A DNA stretch of 64,000 nt from Roseateles sp. SL47 (lineage in GTDB: Bacteria > Pseudomonadota > Gammaproteobacteria > Burkholderiales > Burkholderiaceae_C). Location of the stretch: contig NZ_CP113068.1 of the NCBI RefSeq assembly GCF_026625885.1, positions 1,488,001-1,552,000 of the forward strand, given 5' to 3'. Positions 58,344 through 64,000 of this stretch are shown piece after piece (within the stretch, counting starts at the first letter, position 1; each line of letters begins with the position of its first letter). The notes beneath the pieces were generated by a model, which worked only from the letters and a program-made list of their open reading frames with translations, did no database searches and was not told where the DNA came from. The position numbers were made by a program, and so were the translations under genes.

Positions 58344-58734
58344 GAAAAGAATAAAAACACCGGAAGGGGATTTTGCGTTCTCCCCAGAAGTCAGCCGCTT
58401 CGCGGAAGACGTCGAGCAATTGTTCGCGGGCTTCGCGGTCGAACCGGGCGTGGTCCGGCAGCTGATCCAGCACCACCACGAAACCGGGCTGGCTGCCTGA
58501 TTTGTGGACCAGGTCCGTCATGCAGTCGTAGAGCGCATCGAGGTTCTTGCCGAAATGCGCCGGGAACAGGAAGGCGCTGGCGATCATTTCCAGCACGTCC
58601 TGCTTGGTGTCCGCTGCCGCCAGGCTGGCGTACAGGAAATGCTGGCCGGCATCCTGAGCAGCCTGCATCAAGTCCTCTACCCGGTAGGCTCTGATCGCCT
58701 GCACGATGTTGGGACGGACTGTCTGCAATTGCAT
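58339..58734 (-). CDS. Barstar-family ribonuclease inhibitor
   Basis: 131 residues from ATG 58734, with AGGAGG eight bases upstream. The alpha/beta barstar pattern is clear: LAAADTKQDVLEMIASAFLFP, then the signature FGKNLDALYDCMTDL and a late LLDVFREAADFWGE. Barstar blocks the active site of barnase-type ribonucleases. It lies 44 bases downstream of such a ribonuclease gene on the same strand, so it is the cytoplasmic immunity protein of a toxin pair. Confidence 0.93.
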   Translation of the reverse strand: MQLQTVRPNIVQAIRAYRVEDLMQAAQDAGQHFLYASLAAADTKQDVLEMIASAFLFPAHFGKNLDALYDCMTDLVHKSGSQPGFVVVLDQLPDHARFDREAREQLLDVFREAADFWGERKIPFRCFYSFQ

Positions 58735-58778
58735 GGTCGCGTTCCTCCTAGATGGTCACAGATTGCGGTTCCGCCGGG

Positions 58779-59303
58779 TCACGGCGTGATCTTCGAGAAG
58801 CTCACGTAGTGGTCGTCGGTGTAATAACAAACATCAGGTTTCGTGGGGGGCTCACCACCACAAACCAGGCGCCTGGCACCGCGATTGCGGGCCTTGGGCT
58901 TCTGGACGGTGTATTCGCGGTAATAGCCGCGAGCCTTGGCGGGCAGTTGCCGCTCCCGATTCCCGAAGACGGTGCCGTCCTTCTCGTAGGGGAAGGGGCC
59001 ACCTGACAGCACACGCTGATAGGTCGTCTGGGCTTCGGCCGGAAGCGCCTGCAAGGCCACCGTGTCTCCCCACCGTTCGCGGGTGGTGGAAGCGTTGTCG
59101 CGGGCGAAGGCGGCATTGGCACCCAAGAGTGCCGCTGTCAGCGTGGCGGTAGCTGCCATGGCTGACCAGACGGAATGCCATCCTCGGCGGAGCCCTTGGA
59201 CGCGTGTGGAGCGAGGTGCGGGCGTTTGCCCGGAAGGCTCACTCACCGACTGCCCGACCACCGCGCCAGGCGCTCCACTGCGCCTTTGATTGTGCGAAAA
59301 CAC
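58779..59303 (-). CDS. Exported barnase/RNase Sa-type guanyl-specific ribonuclease
   Basis: 174 residues from GTG 59303, which has CAGGG seven bases upstream; ATG 59159 would give a shorter signal peptide. The export signal (MAATATLTAALLGANAAFA) follows a 48-residue basic n-region in the long form. The C-terminal 100 residues form an N1/T1-like domain with catalytic Glu in YREYTV, Arg in RRLVCGG and His in DDHYVSF, and two cysteines (VCGG and VCYY) placed to make one disulfide. It cleaves RNA after guanine. The barstar gene directly follows. Confidence 0.92.
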   Translation of the reverse strand: MFSHNQRRSGAPGAVVGQSVSEPSGQTPAPRSTRVQGLRRGWHSVWSAMAATATLTAALLGANAAFARDNASTTRERWGDTVALQALPAEAQTTYQRVLSGGPFPYEKDGTVFGNRERQLPAKARGYYREYTVQKPKARNRGARRLVCGGEPPTKPDVCYYTDDHYVSFSKITP

Positions 59304-59587
59304 GGGTTTACCCTGAATCCTGAAGCCGAAATGGTACAGAAAGGGCCATCAATGCTCAAGCCAGGGTCTGCCGCAATGCCTGAAAAAGCGGCATTGTTGG
59401 CACGTGCTCACATCCAACAAGATCATTAGCCAGCCTCAGTTTCATTGGCTTGTTATCTGGTGGTGAGCCTCTACAAACTTTTTCTGAAGGGCGATCCCCG
59501 ATTTCCCCGTAATACCCTTAAAAGGGCATTCCCATGCCCATCCCGGGCTCCCGCCGCGCGCGCGGCCTCGCTCACCGCACCTTGCGG
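59304..59587. other. Intergenic stretch before repeat locus B
   Basis: No gene supported. An AT-richer part holds GGGCAT...ATGCCC as a 6-bp dyad at 59524-59539. The segment between 59330 and 59500 is the likely promoter region of the leftward ribonuclease gene. Confidence 0.4.
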
Positions 59588-60052
59588 CACGCAGTCGCAC
59601 GAACCCGCGCAGCGCCGTTCAAGCGGGGCTGCTGGTGAGCGCGGGGGGGCCGAACGCCGGGCCGCCCCAAGTCGGCCCATTGCCCCGTCGGGGGGGCGTA
59701 TTTGATGCGCCTTAGGCGCATCAAACCGGGGGCCCACACCTGATCCCCTTCACGGCTCCTGGCGGCACCTAGTCGCATGAACGCGCGCAGCGCCGTTCAA
59801 GCGGGGCTGCTGGTGAGCGCGTGGGCCGAACGCCGGGCCGCCCCAAGTCGGCCCATTGCCCCCTCGGGGGGCGTGTTTGATGCGCCCTAGGCGCATCAAA
59901 CCGGGGGCGCACCTAGTCGCATGAACGCGCGCAGCGCCGTTCAAGCGGGGGTCTCACTGAGCGCGGGGGCCGCCGCCGGGCCGCTCCCAAGGCGGCCCTT
60001 GCCCCCTCGGGGGGCGTGTTTGATGCGCCCTAGGCGCATCAAACCGGGGGCA
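59588..60052 (+). repeat. Intergenic repeat locus B: three tandem modules
   Basis: Modules at about 59588-59735, 59766-59909 and 59910-60052. Each runs from a CAC-CTAGTCGCATGAAC-like start through CGCGCAGCGCCGTTCAAGCG, a GGGCCGCC...GGCGGCC-type dyad (degraded in the first two), GCCCCCTCGGGGGGC, and ends in the hairpin TTTGATGCGCC/GGCGCATCAAA and CCGGGGGC. The hairpin end abuts the maeB stop codon (60056). The whole is the inverse of locus A behind sppA. Confidence 0.93.
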
Positions 60053-60055
60053 CTC

Positions 60056-62353
<2,298 letters not shown>

Positions 62354-62674
62354 GAAGGACTCGGTCTGGTTGGGGCCTCGACGCCAGGTCTCGATACATC
62401 TCGAAAAGCCCGGCCGTAGCTGATTCAGCAATGGGTTGGGTGGGCGATTGTAGGAGCCCGCCCGCGCACGTTCACGACGTACTATGCATATCCTGCATGC
62501 AAGCGTGCAAGCAGCAGATACGCGAAACCGCGCATCCGCCAGGGCTGCAGCGGGCGCATACTGCCTGCCTTCCTCAGGCAGGCCTCGGGGAGGAAGCGGC
62601 TTTTTGCGCCCATCCGAGCGGATCGTGCCCCTTCCTGCCCGTTCCTGACGCTTCCTGGCCACTTCCTGCCGTTC
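62354..62674. other. Divergent regulatory region of maeB and the sensor kinase
   Basis: 321 bases with no gene. A CCTGCC...GGCAGG hairpin-like dyad lies near 62566-62584. Four TTCCTG hexamers at exactly 10-base spacing (62632, 62642, 62652, 62662), plus TTCATG at 62672, lead directly into the kinase start codon. No clear -10/-35 pair was found by eye. Confidence 0.6.
62632..62667 (+). repeat. Helically phased TTCCTG repeat before the sensor kinase
   Basis: TTCCTG recurs four times at positions 62632, 62642, 62652 and 62662, that is once per helical turn. A fifth, altered copy (TTCATG at 62672) contains the ATG of the next gene. There is no Shine-Dalgarno sequence between, because the complement of GGAAG-like motifs occupies that space. 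Confidence 0.85.
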
Positions 62675-64000
62675 ATGCCGTCCACCTTGTCCCCCACCAG
62701 TCTGTCGCCGCCGGTGTCCCGGCCGCGTCGCCGGCGCCGCGCTTTGCTGTGGGGAGCGCTGGTTGCATTGCTGCTGATCGCACAGTCCTTGCTGCTGGCG
62801 TTGACCCTGAGCCACGAAGCCTCCCGTGCCCAGGAGGCAACCGAGCAGGCGGCAGCGGAGGTGGCGGCGCGAGGCAAGCAGTTGCTCAGCCGGGATCTGC
62901 AGGGCTTGCAGGGTCTGATGTGGGCCCATGAAACCGAGTGGCGCGGCAATGCGGCCGAGCTGCTGCGGCAGACCCGGGTGATTCTGCGCATCGAGTCGCG
63001 CGATGCGCAGCGCCGCATCGAACGCGTGGCGGAGTCCCCCTACCTGCCGCCGCTGTTTGCGCGCCTGGGCCGCGAGCAACTGCAACTGGAGACTGAACTG
63101 GCCTGCGCGGGCGCCCTGCGCCAGGGGACGCCCCTGTTCTCACGGTCGTACTTTGTGCCGCTGCCCGGTGGGGAAGGGCTGGAAGTGACCGACCTCTGCC
63201 TGCCGCGGGTGCGTGCCGGGGAGCCGCCGTCCTACGTGGTGGCCACGGTCGGACTGCGCGCGCTGCTGGAAGAGTCCACCTCCCAGGAGCAGGTCCGGCA
63301 GTTCGAAATGTCCTTTGTGGAGGGGGACGGCACCCGACTGGCCCGCACCGGCCTGATCCGGGGCAGCGGCTTCTACATGGCCGAGCGTCTGCTGGATCTG
63401 CAGGGCATGAGCCTGCAACTGCGGGTGGACAGCGGCTCCGGCAAACCCAAGCTGATCCCCAACCTGGCCACGGCCCTGGTGCTGGGTCTGTCGCTGGCGT
63501 TGCTGGCGCTGGTGCTGATCCTGGCTCGGGATGGCCGCCGCCGTGCGCAGGCAGAGCATGCGCTGGCGGAAGCCCTGGCCTTCCGGCAGGCGATGGAGAA
63601 CTCACTGATCACCGGCCTTCGGGCGCGGGATCTGGACGGCAACATCAGCTATGTGAATCCCGCTTTCTGCGCCATGGTCGGTTATGCCGCCGAGGAATTG
63701 GTCGGTACCGGCCGACCGCCGGAGGCGCCGCCCTACTGGCCGCCCGAGTTCACCGAAGAATACTGGCGTCGCCATCATGACCGCGAAGCCCGATGGGAAG
63801 CGGGCCTGCCGCCGCGAGAGGGGTTCGAGACCGTCTTTGCCCGCAGCACGGGGGAACGTTTCCCGGTGATGATCTACGAGGCCCCGCTGCTGAATGCGGA
63901 AGGCCAGCAGACCGGTTGGATGAGCGCGGTGCTGGACCTGAGCGCTCAGCGCAAGGTGGAGGAGCTGTCGCGCCAGCAGCAGGAGCGGCTGCAGGCCACG
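62675..64000 (+). CDS. PAS-domain sensor kinase, DctS-like (5' part, cut by window end)
   Basis: An open frame of 442 codons runs from ATG 62675 to the last base with no stop. An Arg-rich N-terminus leads to a membrane segment at about residues 24-45 (WGALVALLLIAQSLLLALTL), then a periplasmic sensor region of about 210 residues (with two Cys, LACAG and DLCLP), a second membrane segment near 260-282, and a PAS domain from about 305 (NSLITGLRARDLDGNISYVN, FCAMVGYAAEELVG). The kinase domains would follow outside the window. Architecture and position beside maeB fit the C4-dicarboxylate sensor DctS. Confidence 0.88.
   Translation, partial: MPSTLSPTSLSPPVSRPRRRRRALLWGALVALLLIAQSLLLALTLSHEASRAQEATEQAAAEVAARGKQLLSRDLQGLQGLMWAHETEWRGNAAELLRQTRVILRIESRDAQRRIERVAESPYLPPLFARLGREQLQLETELACAGALRQGTPLFSRSYFVPLPGGEGLEVTDLCLPRVRAGEPPSYVVATVGLRALLEESTSQEQVRQFEMSFVEGDGTRLARTGLIRGSGFYMAERLLDLQGMSLQLRVDSGSGKPKLIPNLATALVLGLSLALLALVLILARDGRRRAQAEHALAEALAFRQAMENSLITGLRARDLDGNISYVNPAFCAMVGYAAEELVGTGRPPEAPPYWPPEFTEEYWRRHHDREARWEAGLPPREGFETVFARSTGERFPVMIYEAPLLNAEGQQTGWMSAVLDLSAQRKVEELSRQQQERLQAT

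Noticed and set aside
58175..58360. 61-residue minus-strand frame after barstar
   Set aside because: It overlaps the end of barstar and an inverted repeat, and no family is recognisable. A real small protein cannot be excluded but is not supported.
59588..60052. CRISPR array
   Set aside because: The repeats are about 145 bases, contain internal palindromes and have no unique spacers of uniform length; no cas gene is present.
62431..62931. 166-residue plus-strand frame near the window end
   Set aside because: It overlaps the real open-ended kinase gene in another phase. The frame from 62675 has membrane segments and a PAS domain and no stop.

Overview
The window is high-GC DNA from what looks like a betaproteobacterium of the order Burkholderiales, perhaps the Roseateles/Mitsuaria/Rubrivivax group. 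The placement is inferred from gene content and order (metX-metW, lptD-surA-rsmA without an intervening pdxA, type 2 pyrF, maeB beside a DctS-like sensor kinase) and from GC-rich coding. No rRNA or tRNA gene was found. I found about 48 protein genes, two of them cut by the window ends.

Layout. 0-9.4 kb: the 3' end of one TonB-dependent receptor and a complete paralogue, each closed by a UUCG-loop terminator, then a geranylgeranyl-reductase-like flavoprotein, a class II glutamine amidotransferase, a LytS/LytR-type two-component pair and an M14 carboxypeptidase. 9.4-16.7 kb: a leftward operon (response regulator, histidine kinase, thioredoxin, esterase), then a rightward SPFH protein plus a secreted SH3-like partner. 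16.7-24.1 kb: an accessory stretch with small hypothetical genes, a class III aminotransferase and DJ-1 protein divergent from a GlxA-type AraC regulator, and an IS1182-type insertion sequence. 24.1-27.3 kb: mesD and mesX, encoding a folate-independent methionine synthase, divergent from a MetR-like regulator. 27.5-43.1 kb: SLOG protein, hybrid kinase, pyrF, acetyltransferases, an RstA/RstB-like pair, an outer-membrane barrel, purB, an unusual NodB-caspase-TPR lipoprotein and two glutathione transferases. 43.1-52.1 kb: sppA, a GC-rich intergenic repeat, a SAM-II riboswitch with terminator, metX-metW, an aspartoacylase-like protein, an alpha/beta hydrolase, an M20 peptidase and a LysR regulator. 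52.2-58.1 kb: an AmgK-like sugar kinase divergent from lptD-surA-rsmA. 58.3-64 kb: a barstar/barnase-type pair, a second block of the same intergenic repeat, maeB, and the start of a PAS sensor kinase that runs off the window.

How the genes work together. Methionine is a theme: metX-metW makes activated homoserine under a SAM-II riboswitch, and mesD-mesX offers an oxygen-dependent alternative to MetH/MetE under a MetR-like regulator. Envelope biogenesis is another: lptD and surA build the outer membrane, SppA and the SPFH protein serve the inner membrane, and the AmgK-like kinase recycles wall sugars. Five sensor kinases occur in 64 kb.

The most striking non-coding features are the SAM-II aptamer at 45683-45734 and a family of about 145-base intergenic modules. 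These lie directly behind the stop codons of sppA and maeB, in the same polarity relative to each gene, and the hairpin arms differ between loci by compensatory changes. The most unusual protein is the NodB-caspase-TPR lipoprotein at about 37.9-40.8 kb.
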